Counted from the first letter of the stretch, positions 43,734 through 53,166 are shown. The stretch is DNA of 64,000 nt from Pelagibacterales bacterium SAG-MED48 (GCA_014653375.1 JACWEP010000003.1:32756-96755); one strand, 5' to 3'. Numbers and translations are program-made. The notes: generated by a model not told the origin, from the sequence alone.

Positions 43734-45068
43734 ATGCTAGCAGAATTTATAGATCCAGCAATTTTAGGCTTCATATTAATTGGTGTAATGCTTTTTTCAA
43801 TTTTTGTAGGGTTTCCTATTTCATTTACATTAATTTTCTTAGGCTTTGTGTTTGGTTATTTGGGTTTTGGAAAACTAGTATTTTATTTAATGACCTTGCA
43901 GTTCTCGATGGTTATGACCGAACAAACATTGGCCGCCGTCCCACTCTTTGTTTTTATGGGAATTATGATGGAACAAGCTGGCTTGATGGAAAGATTATTT
44001 TCAGCATTTCAATTAATGTTAGCTAAAGTTAGAGGCTCATTATACTACGCTGTTCTATTTGTGTCAGTAGTCTTTGCTGCTGCTACTGGGATTGTAGGTG
44101 CATCAGTTACTATTTTAGGAATTATGGCAGCAAAATCTATGAACAGATCAGGATACAATGTGAGATTAGCCGCAGGAACTATTACAGCAGGAGGAACTTT
44201 AGGTATTTTAATTCCACCTAGTATTATGCTTGTGGTGATGGGTCCAATTATGGAAATTCCAGTCACAGATTTATTTGCTGCTGCAATTATACCAGGAATA
44301 CTTTTAGCAACTCTTTATGCGGCATACACTACAATTAGATGTTGGATTGATCCAAGTTTAGGGCCTGTACTACCACCAGAGTTAAGAGCAACGAGCATGA
44401 AGGAAGTTTGGATTGAATTCTTTTTAGGATTAGTTCCTCCTGCTGCATTAGTTTTTGCTGCACTTGGAAGTATTTTATTTGGTTTTGCAACACCAACAGA
44501 GGCAGCTGGTTGTGGTGCAATGGGTTCTTTACTATTAGCTTTGGCTTATAAAAAATTAACACTAAAAAAATTGCAAGATGCGTTAGTTAAAACTTTAGAA
44601 ATTTCAGCTTTAATAATGGTTTTAGTAGCTGCATCAAACTTTTTTGGTGCAGTTTTTTCAAGACTTGGAACACCTATGTTGTTGACTGACTTTCTATTAG
44701 GTTTGGAGATGAATAAATATTTTATCTTAGCACTAATAATGATGATGATCTTTTTGCTAGGTTGGCCTCTAGAGTGGGTACCAATTGTAATGATTATAAT
44801 TCCAATAATATTACCTTTAGTAGAAGCTCTTGGGTTTAACTTAACATGGTTTGCAATTCTAGTGGCAGTCAATCTTCAGACAGCCTGGCTGTCTCCACCT
44901 GTAGCACTTTCTGCTTATTTTTTAAAAGGTGTGGTTCCTGAATGGGATTTAAAAGATATTTATTATGGAATGATGCAATTTATGGTTATCCAAGTAATAG
45001 GTTTAATATTAATAATTGTGTTCCCTAAAATTGCTCTATGGTTACCAGCCTATCTTTATGGACAGTAG
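43734..45068 (+). CDS. TRAP transporter large permease subunit (DctM type)
   Basis: A 444-residue protein with about twelve helices. VPLFVFMGIMMEQAGL near residue 69, GASVTILGIMAAKSM near residue 122, and GTLGILIPPSIMLVVMG are family motifs. It is the import channel partner of DctQ. It follows the DctQ gene without spacing. Confidence 0.95.
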   Translation: MLAEFIDPAILGFILIGVMLFSIFVGFPISFTLIFLGFVFGYLGFGKLVFYLMTLQFSMVMTEQTLAAVPLFVFMGIMMEQAGLMERLFSAFQLMLAKVRGSLYYAVLFVSVVFAAATGIVGASVTILGIMAAKSMNRSGYNVRLAAGTITAGGTLGILIPPSIMLVVMGPIMEIPVTDLFAAAIIPGILLATLYAAYTTIRCWIDPSLGPVLPPELRATSMKEVWIEFFLGLVPPAALVFAALGSILFGFATPTEAAGCGAMGSLLLALAYKKLTLKKLQDALVKTLEISALIMVLVAASNFFGAVFSRLGTPMLLTDFLLGLEMNKYFILALIMMMIFLLGWPLEWVPIVMIIIPIILPLVEALGFNLTWFAILVAVNLQTAWLSPPVALSAYFLKGVVPEWDLKDIYYGMMQFMVIQVIGLILIIVFPKIALWLPAYLYGQ

Positions 45069-45094
45069 AAATTATTAGTTTAATATAATTTTTA

Positions 45095-46552
45095 GTGAAT
45101 CAACCAAAAGTTAAATATTCTCTTTCAAACTGGGACCTTGTTACAGTAAACCCTAATTATAAAACTTGGGACTGGAAAGATATTTTCTGTTTTTGGGGTG
45201 TTAATGTTCAAAGTATAATAGGCTTTTCATTAATTGCCTCTCTATACACAATCTATAGCCTTAACACTTTTGTTGTTTTTTTTGGAACTATTTTAGGCTC
45301 ATTATTAGTTTATTTATTTTCTAATTTAATTGGTAAACCATCTCAAAAATTTGGGTTACCTTTTGCTGTTTTGCTAAGATCTTCCTTAGGGTTTAGAGGT
45401 GCAAAGTTTTTTGGTTTGATTAGGAGTATTGTTGGAATTTTTATGTTTGGTATTCAAACATATTTTTTATCAAAAGCTATTGGATATCTTATTAGAATTT
45501 TAATTTTTTCAATTGATAATTCAGCTTTAGACCAAGAAATTTTTCTTATTTTTTTACTTGGATTAAATATTATTGATTGGATTTCATTTATTCTTGTTAT
45601 TATTTTTCAAGCATTAATGTTTAGTGTGGGTATTCAATTTAACAAAAAGCTAATTAATATCTCTGCTGTTATTGTTTACACTGGAATGATTTTGTTTTTT
45701 TTTAGTGTTTTTTTAAGCGATGTTAAAATTACTTCAAAAGCATTTATTGAAATATTAAACTATAAAAATTTTTTTAATATCAATAACATTGCTCCCCTGT
45801 TAACTGTGGCCGGTACCATCTTTGCATACTTTTCAATTATTATAATTAGTTTTGGAGATTTTTCTAGATACGTTAAAGATGAAAAAAATTTAGAAAAAGG
45901 TAATTTAAGTTTGATTTTAAATTTAGTTATATTTTCTTTTTTTGCAGTCTTTATTGTCATTGGATCAGATGTTTTTTTAAATCAAAAATTTGAAGATATA
46001 AATAGAATTTTTACAAATCCAACAGACATCATTGGTAAATTTGACAATCTGCAAATTACAACTATTGTACTTTTTTTTATTATTGTAGGTTCTGCATCTA
46101 CTAATCTGGTAGCTAACTTTATCCCTTCTCAGTATTCACTTATTAATTTTATGCCAACTTTATTAACTTTAAAAAGTGCTAGTTATACAATTTCTATAAT
46201 TGGTTTTGTAATTGGTATTTTTTGGTTAACATTTTTAAGTCAAATTGGTATTTTGCCTTTAATTGATACATTTGGGTCATTTTTTGGACCAATATTTGGA
46301 GTAATTATTATTGATTATTATTTGATTAAAGAAAGTAATTTAAGTAATAAAGATCTTTATTCAGCTGACAATAACAGTATTTATTACTATTCAAATGGAT
46401 GGCATATCAAAGCGATATATTCTCTATCTTTAGGTTTTATTTTTTCAGCCTCAACTATATGGAATGTTAATTTGATGTTTTTACAATCATATGCATGGAT
46501 TATTGGTGCAATTATATCTTCACTAACTTATTATTTGTTAGCAAAAAAATAA
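45095..46552 (+). CDS. NCS1 family permease (cytosine/allantoin/hydantoin type)
   Basis: A 485-residue membrane protein with about twelve helices. NYKTWDWKDIFCFWGVNVQS near residue 22 and a long GLPFAVLLRSSLGFRGAKFF near residue 88 fit NCS1 transporters for nucleobases and related compounds; the substrate is unknown. The start is a GTG. It follows the TRAP genes by 26 bases. Confidence 0.87.
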   Translation: MNQPKVKYSLSNWDLVTVNPNYKTWDWKDIFCFWGVNVQSIIGFSLIASLYTIYSLNTFVVFFGTILGSLLVYLFSNLIGKPSQKFGLPFAVLLRSSLGFRGAKFFGLIRSIVGIFMFGIQTYFLSKAIGYLIRILIFSIDNSALDQEIFLIFLLGLNIIDWISFILVIIFQALMFSVGIQFNKKLINISAVIVYTGMILFFFSVFLSDVKITSKAFIEILNYKNFFNINNIAPLLTVAGTIFAYFSIIIISFGDFSRYVKDEKNLEKGNLSLILNLVIFSFFAVFIVIGSDVFLNQKFEDINRIFTNPTDIIGKFDNLQITTIVLFFIIVGSASTNLVANFIPSQYSLINFMPTLLTLKSASYTISIIGFVIGIFWLTFLSQIGILPLIDTFGSFFGPIFGVIIIDYYLIKESNLSNKDLYSADNNSIYYYSNGWHIKAIYSLSLGFIFSASTIWNVNLMFLQSYAWIIGAIISSLTYYLLAKK

Positions 46553-46556
46553 TTTA

Positions 46557-47303
46557 ATGAACAAATTTGATTTTAAAAGTAGAACTGCTATTATTACAGG
46601 AGGTGGCCAAGGATTTGGGCTTGATATTGCAAAAAGATTTTTAGACTCAGGTGCAAAAGTTGTTATTTGGGATATTGATGAAGATTTACTTAAATCTGCA
46701 ACTAATGAAGTTAACAATGAAAACTTAAGCTATAACGTTGTTGATGTTTCGAATTATTCTCAAATTGAACAATATGTTTCTCAAATCACCTCCAAAGATA
46801 ATATTGATATCTTAATTAATAATGCCGGTATTACAGGACCTACAGCTCCATTATGGGAATATGATATTGAAGAATGGAATAAAATTATCCAAATAAACTT
46901 AATGGGAACTTTTAACTGTTGTAGAGCAATTGTTCCTAATATGATTAAAAATAATTATGGTAGAATAGTTAATGTTGCATCAGTAGCAGGCAAAGATGGC
47001 AATGCAAATGCAAGTGCATACAGCTCAGGTAAAGCAGGAGCAATTGGACTGACTAAATCTCTAGGTAAAGAATTGGCTGACAAAAATATAGCAGTTAATG
47101 CGGTTACACCAGCAGGTGCTAAAACAAGAATATTAGATCAAATGAGCAAAGAACATGTCCAACGAATGCTTTCAAAAGTTCCTAGAGGACGCTTTCTTGA
47201 AATACACGAGTTTACTGCATTAGTTTGCTGGCTCTGTTCAGAGGAAAATTCTTTTTCTACTGCGGCTGTATTTGATATTAGTGGTGGAAGATCTACATAT
47301 TGA
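46557..47303 (+). CDS. Short-chain dehydrogenase/reductase
   Basis: A 248-residue SDR. TGGGQGFGLD starts at residue 15, WDIDEDL fits NAD binding, NNAGITG near 86, VNVASVAGKDG holds Ser, YSSGKAG holds the YxxxK pair. It closes the TRAP-NCS1-SDR run, 4 bases after the permease gene, and probably oxidises the imported compound. Confidence 0.92.
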   Translation: MNKFDFKSRTAIITGGGQGFGLDIAKRFLDSGAKVVIWDIDEDLLKSATNEVNNENLSYNVVDVSNYSQIEQYVSQITSKDNIDILINNAGITGPTAPLWEYDIEEWNKIIQINLMGTFNCCRAIVPNMIKNNYGRIVNVASVAGKDGNANASAYSSGKAGAIGLTKSLGKELADKNIAVNAVTPAGAKTRILDQMSKEHVQRMLSKVPRGRFLEIHEFTALVCWLCSEENSFSTAAVFDISGGRSTY

Positions 47304-47404
47304 TTTTTTCAAGAACTAGTAAATATTTTAATTTATTATTTTATTAAGTTTAAAAAAAATTTCCAAAAGTTGAATTTAAAAGAAAATAAACTATAAGTTT
47401 TTTT

Positions 47405-48055
47405 ATGATTAGATTTTGTAGCATACTTTCTTCAATATTATTTTTTGTTACATTTGCTATAGCTGATAATTCAAAAGTTTTTGAGTTTACAGAGTCTGAA
47501 CTTGATGAATTAAAAGTTAGAAAAGTAAGAGGTGCTGATAATAAAACAGTTTATTCTGTAGGATCTAATGAAAACGGTAATTATTTGAAAGCAATAGCTG
47601 ATAATGCTGCATCTGGATTAGGTAAAGAGATAAAAGTCAATCTCAACGAAACACCGTTTATTAATATTACATGGAAAGTAGAAAAAGATTTAAGAGATAT
47701 CAAGGAAAATACCAAAAAAGGTCATGATTTCGCTGCTCGTGTTTTTGTTATAAAAAAAACTGGAGCAACACCTTTGTCGAATAGGGCAATAAATTATGTT
47801 TTTTCAAGTAATAATGATGTTGGAGAAAATTTTCCAAGTCCCTATACAAAAAAATCAATAGATAATGTTCTGGCAACAACTAAAGAAAACTTAAATGAAT
47901 GGGTTACAGTTAAGTCAAACGTAAAAGCAGATTTTAAAAAATTTCATAATCTTGACGTAAATCAACTAGATGGACTAGCAATAATGTCTGACACAGATAA
48001 TTCCAAAATGAAATCTGTTGCTTATTATCAAAATATTTATTTTTCAGCTAATTAA
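47405..48055 (+). CDS. DUF3047 family exported protein
   Basis: A 216-residue protein with a signal peptide (MIRFCSILSSILFFVTFAIA). The mature domain fits DUF3047: ITWKVEKDL near residue 80, FAARVFVI near residue 100, AINYVFSS, and LDGLAIMSDTDNS near the end. Role unknown; the fold looks like a carbohydrate-binding jelly-roll. Two codons after it a small convergent gene ends. Confidence 0.85.
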   Translation: MIRFCSILSSILFFVTFAIADNSKVFEFTESELDELKVRKVRGADNKTVYSVGSNENGNYLKAIADNAASGLGKEIKVNLNETPFINITWKVEKDLRDIKENTKKGHDFAARVFVIKKTGATPLSNRAINYVFSSNNDVGENFPSPYTKKSIDNVLATTKENLNEWVTVKSNVKADFKKFHNLDVNQLDGLAIMSDTDNSKMKSVAYYQNIYFSAN

Positions 48056-48196
48056 TTAAAGTTTTAAATATTTTTTAAGTACCATACTTAAGATGGAAAG
48101 AATAACTGCAACAGCAACGTCCGCAACAGGAATTGCATTAGGAAAACCAAAATTCCAAAAAATAACTCCTAGCAACCATATGATATAAATTTTCAT
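48056..48196 (-). CDS. Small membrane protein, 46 residues
   Basis: Not recognised. ATG at 48194-48196 opens a frame MKIYIIWLLGVIFWNFGFPN, AIPVADVAVAVILSILSMVL, then a basic KKYLKL tail. Two hydrophobic helices are split by a FPNAIP turn. The stop abuts the DUF3047 stop. The well-formed turn and helices argue for a real gene. Confidence 0.6.
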   Translation of the reverse strand: MKIYIIWLLGVIFWNFGFPNAIPVADVAVAVILSILSMVLKKYLKL

Positions 48197-48253
48197 TAAT
48201 ATTATTATATCTTAGTTTGTATTAAATATTTATTTTTTTGATATGATGTTTTC

Positions 48254-48676
48254 ATGCACGAAAATTTTTATCATAAAATAAAAGTTTATTATGAAGACAC
48301 AGATGCTGGTGGCATTGTTTATTATGCCAATTATCTAAAATATCTTGAAAGAGCTAGAACTGAAGCATTATCAACTATTGGACTAAGCAACCTTCAAATA
48401 AAAGATAAATTTGGTGCTTTTATAATTGTTAAATCATGCAATATTAATTACAAAAAATCCGCATATTTAGAAGATGAATTGAGCATTAGATCTTTTGTAA
48501 AATCAATTACCAAAACATCTTTTTTTATGAATCAGATTATAACAAAAGATGAAAATATTATAGCAGATGCTAAGATCCATTTAGTTTTTGTTAATAATAA
48601 AAGTAAACCAGTTAAAGTTCCAGATTTAATTTTTGATAATTTCAAACCTTATTTTTGTGACAGTATTAAATTTTAG
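48254..48676 (+). CDS. ybgC: YbgC/FadM-type acyl-CoA thioesterase
   Basis: A 140-residue hotdog-fold thioesterase. YYEDTDAGGIVYYANYLKYL near residue 12 contains the catalytic Asp, and ERARTEAL follows. It hydrolyses acyl-CoA thioesters and is often found with tol-pal genes, which are not in this window. Its 3' end overlaps the convergent glycosylase gene by 11 bases. Confidence 0.93.
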   Translation: MHENFYHKIKVYYEDTDAGGIVYYANYLKYLERARTEALSTIGLSNLQIKDKFGAFIIVKSCNINYKKSAYLEDELSIRSFVKSITKTSFFMNQIITKDENIIADAKIHLVFVNNKSKPVKVPDLIFDNFKPYFCDSIKF

Positions 48677-49346
48677 ATTTTTTTTTTGCTTTTTTGAATA
48701 AATCTATCATCATTTTTTGAGATATTAGTTTTGTATTTACATTTCTTGGGCTTGGATGATAGCAAGGAATTAAAGTTAAATTATCTGGTAAAAGATAAGA
48801 TTTACCATGTTTAAAATAAATATTTTTGTTGAGATTATATTTTTTTTTATAAAACTTAATACAATTATCAAAAGCAACTTTTCCTAAAGTGACTATTGTT
48901 TTTAATTTATTTAAATTAGAAATTTCTTCATTAAAATATTTTGAACAATTATTGAGCTCTTTGTTTAGAGGTTTATCTCCAGGAGGTACACATTTTAAGA
49001 TATTAGTTATATAAGTAGAATTAAGTTTTAAGCCATCTTTTAAATTTTCAGAATTAGATTGATTAGAAATCTTAGCTTTATGTAGACATCTGAATAGAAA
49101 TTCAGATGATTTATCACCTGTAAAAGCTCGCCCAGTTCTTGTTCCACCATGAGCGGCTGGGGCTAAACCCAAGATTAATAGCTTTGCATTTATGTCACCA
49201 AAACCAGTTACTGGTTTTCCCCAATAAATTTCATTAATATATTTTTTTCTTTTTTCAGTTGTAATTTTTTTTATAAATTTTGATAATCTTGGACATTTTT
49301 TACATTTAATAATTGTTTTATTAAGTTTTTTAAATTTAATACTCAT
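48666..49346 (-). CDS. Uracil-DNA glycosylase, family 5 (UDGb) type
   Basis: A 226-residue DNA repair enzyme. Motif 1 is GLAPAAHGGTRTGRAFTGD near residue 62 with no acidic catalytic residue, and motif 2 is CYHPSPRNVNT near residue 197; together they define family 5. Four cysteines for an iron-sulfur cluster are likely Cys15, Cys18, the Cys in ILKCVPPGD and the Cys in LNNCSKYF. It removes uracil and some deaminated bases. It is divergent from the histidine phosphatase gene, 2 bases apart. Confidence 0.93.
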   Translation of the reverse strand: MSIKFKKLNKTIIKCKKCPRLSKFIKKITTEKRKKYINEIYWGKPVTGFGDINAKLLILGLAPAAHGGTRTGRAFTGDKSSEFLFRCLHKAKISNQSNSENLKDGLKLNSTYITNILKCVPPGDKPLNKELNNCSKYFNEEISNLNKLKTIVTLGKVAFDNCIKFYKKKYNLNKNIYFKHGKSYLLPDNLTLIPCYHPSPRNVNTKLISQKMMIDLFKKAKKKSKI

Positions 49347-49348
49347 AA

Positions 49349-49906
49349 ATGAAATTTATAAAATTTTTATTAATATTATTTATAACTATTAACTCTCCAA
49401 TTAAAGCTGATTCAAATCAAAACTTAATTAATGAGTTGAAGAATGGAGGAAAGTTTATCTTTATCAGACATGCATATGCTCCTGGAGGAGGTGATCCAAA
49501 TAATTTTGATATTAATGATTGTAATACACAGCGTAACTTGAGTAATTCAGGTAGAGAACAAGCTAAAAATATAGGAATTTTTTTTAAAGATAATAATATA
49601 AAAATTGAAAATGTATTTTCTAGTGAATGGTGCAGATGTAAAGAAACTGCTTTAATTGCTTTTAAAGAATTTGAAACAAAAGACTTTTTAAATTCATTTT
49701 TTAGTTCAAAATTTGCTAAAAATAAAGACTCTCAGATGAATAATTTAAAAGAATTTATTAAAAATAACAAAAGCAAACAAAACATAGTGTTTGTTACACA
49801 TTATGTGGTAATTTCGGAAAGCTTAAACTATTTATCTTCTTCAGGTGAGATTGTCATTTCAGACAAAAATTTAAAAGTAATTGATACTGTTGAAATAGAA
49901 TATTAA
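49349..49906 (+). CDS. Histidine phosphatase family protein, exported
   Basis: A 185-residue phosphoglycerate-mutase-fold protein. A signal peptide precedes KFIFIRHAYAPGG with catalytic Arg40-His41; SSEWCRCKETA near residue 90 and VTHYVVISE near residue 150 (second His) follow. It is probably a periplasmic phosphatase of unknown substrate. It is divergent from the glycosylase gene. Confidence 0.88.
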   Translation: MKFIKFLLILFITINSPIKADSNQNLINELKNGGKFIFIRHAYAPGGGDPNNFDINDCNTQRNLSNSGREQAKNIGIFFKDNNIKIENVFSSEWCRCKETALIAFKEFETKDFLNSFFSSKFAKNKDSQMNNLKEFIKNNKSKQNIVFVTHYVVISESLNYLSSSGEIVISDKNLKVIDTVEIEY

Positions 49907-49917
49907 AATAGACTAAC

Positions 49918-50049
49918 ATGTCTTCAAAAAAAGCAATGAAACAAGCACAAAAGCAAGCTTACGCAAAACATAGAAGTAGCATTACTAACAGTAATAAATT
50001 CAATTTTAAAAATAAAAACTCATCTAAAAAAAATAAAAAAAAAAGCTAA
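49918..50049 (+). CDS. Small basic protein, 43 residues
   Basis: Not recognised. ATG 49918 opens MSSKKAMKQAQKQAYAKHRS followed by an Asn/Lys-rich tail (NSNKFNFKNKN, SKKNKKKS). Very basic and helical at the start, it may bind nucleic acid. It begins 11 bases after the phosphatase gene, and its last bases overlap the end of the convergent gene. Confidence 0.5.
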   Translation: MSSKKAMKQAQKQAYAKHRSSITNSNKFNFKNKNSSKKNKKKS

Positions 50050-50474
50050 CTTTCTTTTTGAAATCTTTCAATTTTTTTACATTCAGACAATAAAGAAATT
50101 GCTTCTTCATTATTGATAACAGTTTTTATCATTATATTTGAGTTATCAATTTCAAATACTAACTGAGTGTAAAATTGTGGATAGCCTACTTTATCAGTTA
50201 AAATTTTATTATCTTCCTGATAAATAAATTTTGTTAAAGTATTATTTTTTTTAATTGATAGATCTGTAACACGATATTTTTTAAATGTTTTTTCATTATA
50301 AACATAATTTCTCGTCATTAATAATTTTTCTAAATCTAAAGTATATTCATTTTTTAAAAAACCATCTTTCTGGTTATTGCAATAACTTAGAATGATAATT
50401 TCACCATATGAATTTTTAAAAGAAAATAAAATTATTATTAAGATGAATTTAATTATAAATTTATTTTTTTTCAT
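50046..50474 (-). CDS. Exported protein of unknown function, 142 residues
   Basis: Not recognised. A lysine-rich start and hydrophobic core (KFIIKFILIIILFSFKNSYG) form a signal peptide. The mature part is beta-rich with three short charged stretches and two cysteines (SYCNNQK, LSECKKI) that could pair in the periplasm. Its start overlaps the end of the upstream two-helix protein gene by 14 bases. Confidence 0.7.
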   Translation of the reverse strand: MKKNKFIIKFILIIILFSFKNSYGEIIILSYCNNQKDGFLKNEYTLDLEKLLMTRNYVYNEKTFKKYRVTDLSIKKNNTLTKFIYQEDNKILTDKVGYPQFYTQLVFEIDNSNIMIKTVINNEEAISLLSECKKIERFQKES

Positions 50475-50634
50475 TTTTATCTACATAAAAAAGTGCAATT
50501 AAAAAAAGAATTGTCCAAATAAATATTGACATTGTTTTTATTAGTGTTGTTTCAGCTCCCCACACATCCAAAAAAAGTGCTCCGATTATTATCCCAATAG
50601 CGTATATTATTGTTAAGAATGTTAATTTATTCAT
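50461..50634 (-). CDS. Small two-helix membrane protein, 57 residues
   Basis: Not recognised. ATG at 50632-50634 opens MNKLTFLTIIYAIGIIIGAL, then DVWGAETTLIKT, a second helix (MSIFIWTILFLIALFYV) and a charged end DKNEKK. Two inner-membrane helices are likely. It overlaps the following exported-protein gene by 14 bases and lies 6 bases after the DUF1289 gene, so the three form a minus-strand operon. Confidence 0.6.
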   Translation of the reverse strand: MNKLTFLTIIYAIGIIIGALFLDVWGAETTLIKTMSIFIWTILFLIALFYVDKNEKK

Positions 50635-50640
50635 TTAATT

Positions 50641-50892
50641 TTAATCTTTTATTAGATTTTTCTTAAAGAGAGAAACTCCATTATTAATTTTATGCTCATA
50701 AGACTCATTAAAACTCTCTAATTGCCAACCACTAAGTCTTTTTTTGATTATTTCAAGATTATCTAATTTCCATTTATCTGTAGTTTCTTCAGATTTCCAG
50801 ATTTTTTTCTCATCATTATTTCTACCACAGCCATAACAGTATCCAGTTGAGGGATCAGTCTTGCATATACTTATACAGGGCGAAATTATCAT
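50641..50892 (-). CDS. DUF1289 family protein
   Basis: An 83-residue protein. The N-terminal SPCISICKTDPSTGYCYGCG with four cysteines (Cys6, Cys10, Cys19, Cys22), then KIWKSE, is the DUF1289 signature; the cysteines suggest a metal or Fe-S site. The C-terminal part (KKRLSGWQLESFNESYEHK) is longer than in many members. Function unknown. Confidence 0.87.
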   Translation of the reverse strand: MIISPCISICKTDPSTGYCYGCGRNNDEKKIWKSEETTDKWKLDNLEIIKKRLSGWQLESFNESYEHKINNGVSLFKKNLIKD

Positions 50893-50949
50893 TTTGTAAA
50901 ATTAGTATAAATTATATGAGATAAATAGTTAATTTTTAACTAATTGTCA

Positions 50950-50978
50950 TTGGACAAATAGTTTCAATAATATATAAA
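50950..50978 (+). promoter_or_regulatory. Likely promoter of the tRNA-Leu / tig unit
   Basis: TTGGAC (50950-50955), a 17-base spacer and TATAAA (50973-50978). The expected start, near 50985, is a few bases before the tRNA. No other promoter fits between the tRNA and tig. Confidence 0.6.
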
Positions 50979-50991
50979 ACCCATAATTTGT

Positions 50992-51076
50992 GGGGCGATG
51001 GCGGAATTGGTAGACGCGTTGGTCTTAGGAACCAATATTTTCGGATGTGAAGGTTCGAGTCCTTTTCGCCCTACCA
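50992..51076 (+). tRNA. tRNA-Leu (anticodon UAG)
   Basis: The acceptor arms GGGGCGA and TCGCCCT pair (first pair G-T) and the 3' end has encoded CCA. The anticodon stem TTGGT/ACCAA encloses CTTAGGA with anticodon TAG. A long variable arm and GGTTCGAGTCC T-arm fit a class II leucine tRNA of 85 bases. The trigger factor gene starts 11 bases later. Confidence 0.95.
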
Positions 51077-51087
51077 CTTAAAAAATT

Positions 51088-52500
51088 ATGAAAGTAACAA
51101 TAGAAAATATAAAAGGTTTAAATAAAGATCTTAAAGTTTTAATCGATAAAGAGACTATGAACTCTTACATGGATGAAAAATATGAAGAGATCAAAGGTAC
51201 AGTAAATCTAAAAGGTTTTCGTCCTGGCAAAGTACCTAGAGAAGTTTTAAAAAGACAATTTGGAAAAGCAATATTCGGTGAAGTTTTAGACAAGGTATTA
51301 AAAGAAACTTCCACTAAAGCTCTTGAGGAAAATAAAATTAAACCTGCAGGACAGCCTAAGCTTGATCTTAAAACTTACGGTGAAGATAAAGAGCTGGAAT
51401 ATGTGTTATCTATTACTGAGCTTCCTAAAGTAGATATAAAATCTTTAGAGAGTATCAAATTTGATCAATATTCTGTTAAAATTGATGATAGCGAGACAGA
51501 TAAAAGAATTAAAGATATTGCCAAAAATCAACCAAGTTTTAAAGAGGCTAGTCCTGATACTAAAGCTAAAGAGGGCGATTTAGTTGCTTTAGATTATAAA
51601 GCAACAATTGATGGAAAAGAATTTAAAGGTAATGAAGGAAAAAATACTCAATTAACTCTTGGTAAGGATTTATTTCTTAAAGGTTTTGACAAACAATTAA
51701 ATGGTGTCAAAAAAAATGATGAAAAAGTTGTAGAAGCTATTCTCCCAGAAAATTTTCCTGAAAAAGAATTAGTTAATAAAAAAGCTCTATTTAGTTGTAA
51801 AATTTTAAATGTTAAAAATCCAGAGGAAGTCAAAATAGATGATGATTTTGCAAAAAATTTAGGTGCAAAAGACTTGAATGATCTTAAATCATTAATATCA
51901 AAACAGATTAATGATGAATATAAAAATTCATTAGATCAATTAGCAAAAAATCAGATTTTAAAAGAAATAGAAAAAATTAATGTTGATGAAATTCCAGAAA
52001 ATTTAATTGAAGAGGAGATTAAAATCCTTTCTCAAGGAATGCCAGAAGATGAAGCAAAAAAAAATAAAGCTAAATTTACAGAAACAGCCAAGACAAGAAT
52101 TAAAACTGGACTTATATTAAATGCATTTGGCGAACAAAATAAAGTTGATGTATCTGAGCAAGAAATTCAAGCAGAAGTTCAAAAACAGTTAAGAATGATG
52201 CCGGGCCAAGAAAAAATGGTAATGGATTTTTATCAAAAAAACCCTTCAGCTGTAGCAAGCTTAAGAGGAACTGTTTATGAGGAAAAAATTATAAATTTGA
52301 TTAAAGAAAAAGCAAAACCTAATAAAAAAGAAATTTCCAAAGTTGAAGCTGAAAAAATTCTAAAAGAAGCTCACAACCATGACCATGATCATGATCACGG
52401 TGAAGATAAAAAAACTAAAACAAAAACTGCTTCAGAAAAAAAACCTTCAACAAAAGCTACCAAATCTAAGCCAAAGCCAAAAAAAGTTAGCAAAAAGTAA
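51088..52500 (+). CDS. tig: Trigger factor chaperone
   Basis: A 470-residue chaperone. The ribosome-binding signature GFRPGKVP is at residues 43-50, the FKBP-like prolyl isomerase domain spans about residues 155-245 and the helical arm region follows to about 415. The C-terminus is unusual: a His-Asp run [10 protein letters not shown] at 429-438, then a tail rich in Lys, Thr and Ser. It folds nascent chains at the ribosome exit. It is in the standard tig-clpP-clpX-lon order. Confidence 0.96.
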   Translation: MKVTIENIKGLNKDLKVLIDKETMNSYMDEKYEEIKGTVNLKGFRPGKVPREVLKRQFGKAIFGEVLDKVLKETSTKALEENKIKPAGQPKLDLKTYGEDKELEYVLSITELPKVDIKSLESIKFDQYSVKIDDSETDKRIKDIAKNQPSFKEASPDTKAKEGDLVALDYKATIDGKEFKGNEGKNTQLTLGKDLFLKGFDKQLNGVKKNDEKVVEAILPENFPEKELVNKKALFSCKILNVKNPEEVKIDDDFAKNLGAKDLNDLKSLISKQINDEYKNSLDQLAKNQILKEIEKINVDEIPENLIEEEIKILSQGMPEDEAKKNKAKFTETAKTRIKTGLILNAFGEQNKVDVSEQEIQAEVQKQLRMMPGQEKMVMDFYQKNPSAVASLRGTVYEEKIINLIKEKAKPNKKEISKVEAEKILKEAHNHDHDHDHGEDKKTKTKTASEKKPSTKATKSKPKPKKVSKK

Positions 52501-52532
52501 TCTCAAGTTGTATAACTAAAACGAATCAACTT

Positions 52533-53144
52533 ATGACAAAAAATTTTTCTGAACATATGAACACCTTAGTTCCAATGGTTGTTGAGCAATCAAACAAAGG
52601 TGAAAGAGCATATGATATCTATTCTAGACTTTTAAAAGAAAGAATAATTTTTTTAACAGGTCAAATTAATGATAATGTTGCATCTTTAGTTACAGCTCAA
52701 TTATTATTTCTTGAAGCTGAAGATCCTAAAAAAGAAATCTATTTATATATTAATAGTCCAGGCGGACTAGTAACAGCTGGTCTTGGGATTTATGATACTA
52801 TGCAATACGTAAAACCAGATATTTCGACTTTATGCATTGGTCAAGCAGCATCTATGGGTTCATTTTTACTTGCAGCAGGAACTAAAGGTAAAAGATTTTC
52901 ATTACCCAACTCAAGAGTTATGGTCCATCAACCGTCAGCAGGATTTCAAGGTCAAGTAACAGATATAGAAATTCATGCAAATGAAGTGTCGTCACTTAAA
53001 AAAAGATTAAATGAAATTTATTCAAAACATACAGGTAAAACTGTGGATGAGGTAAAATCTGCTCTTGAAAGAGATAATTTTATGACAGCTGAGGTTGCTA
53101 AAGCCTTTGGTTTAATCGACGAAGTAGTAGAAAAAAGATCCTAA
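52533..53144 (+). CDS. clpP: ATP-dependent Clp protease proteolytic subunit
   Basis: A 203-residue serine protease. The catalytic triad is visible as Ser107 (GQAASMGS), His132 (MVHQPSAG) and Asp181 (LERDNFMTA). It forms the barrel used with ClpX. It follows tig by 32 bases. Confidence 0.98.
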   Translation: MTKNFSEHMNTLVPMVVEQSNKGERAYDIYSRLLKERIIFLTGQINDNVASLVTAQLLFLEAEDPKKEIYLYINSPGGLVTAGLGIYDTMQYVKPDISTLCIGQAASMGSFLLAAGTKGKRFSLPNSRVMVHQPSAGFQGQVTDIEIHANEVSSLKKRLNEIYSKHTGKTVDEVKSALERDNFMTAEVAKAFGLIDEVVEKRS

Positions 53145-53147
53145 TAC

Positions 53148-53166
53148 ACCACATATTGGATGTGGT
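53148..53166 (+). terminator. Hairpin after clpP
   Basis: ACCACAT (53148-53154) and ATGTGGT (53160-53166) pair perfectly around ATTGG, starting 4 bases after the clpP stop. There is no T run, so it may be a weak terminator or an RNA-stabilising element between clpP and clpX. Confidence 0.5.

Noticed and set aside
44045..44872. Minus-strand frames opposite the first DctM gene
   Set aside because: They mirror the hydrophobic codons of the permease gene and have no ribosome binding sites.
50046..50474. Lipoprotein call for the 142-residue exported protein
   Set aside because: No lipobox cysteine directly follows the signal segment; the first Cys is about eight residues beyond the expected cleavage site.
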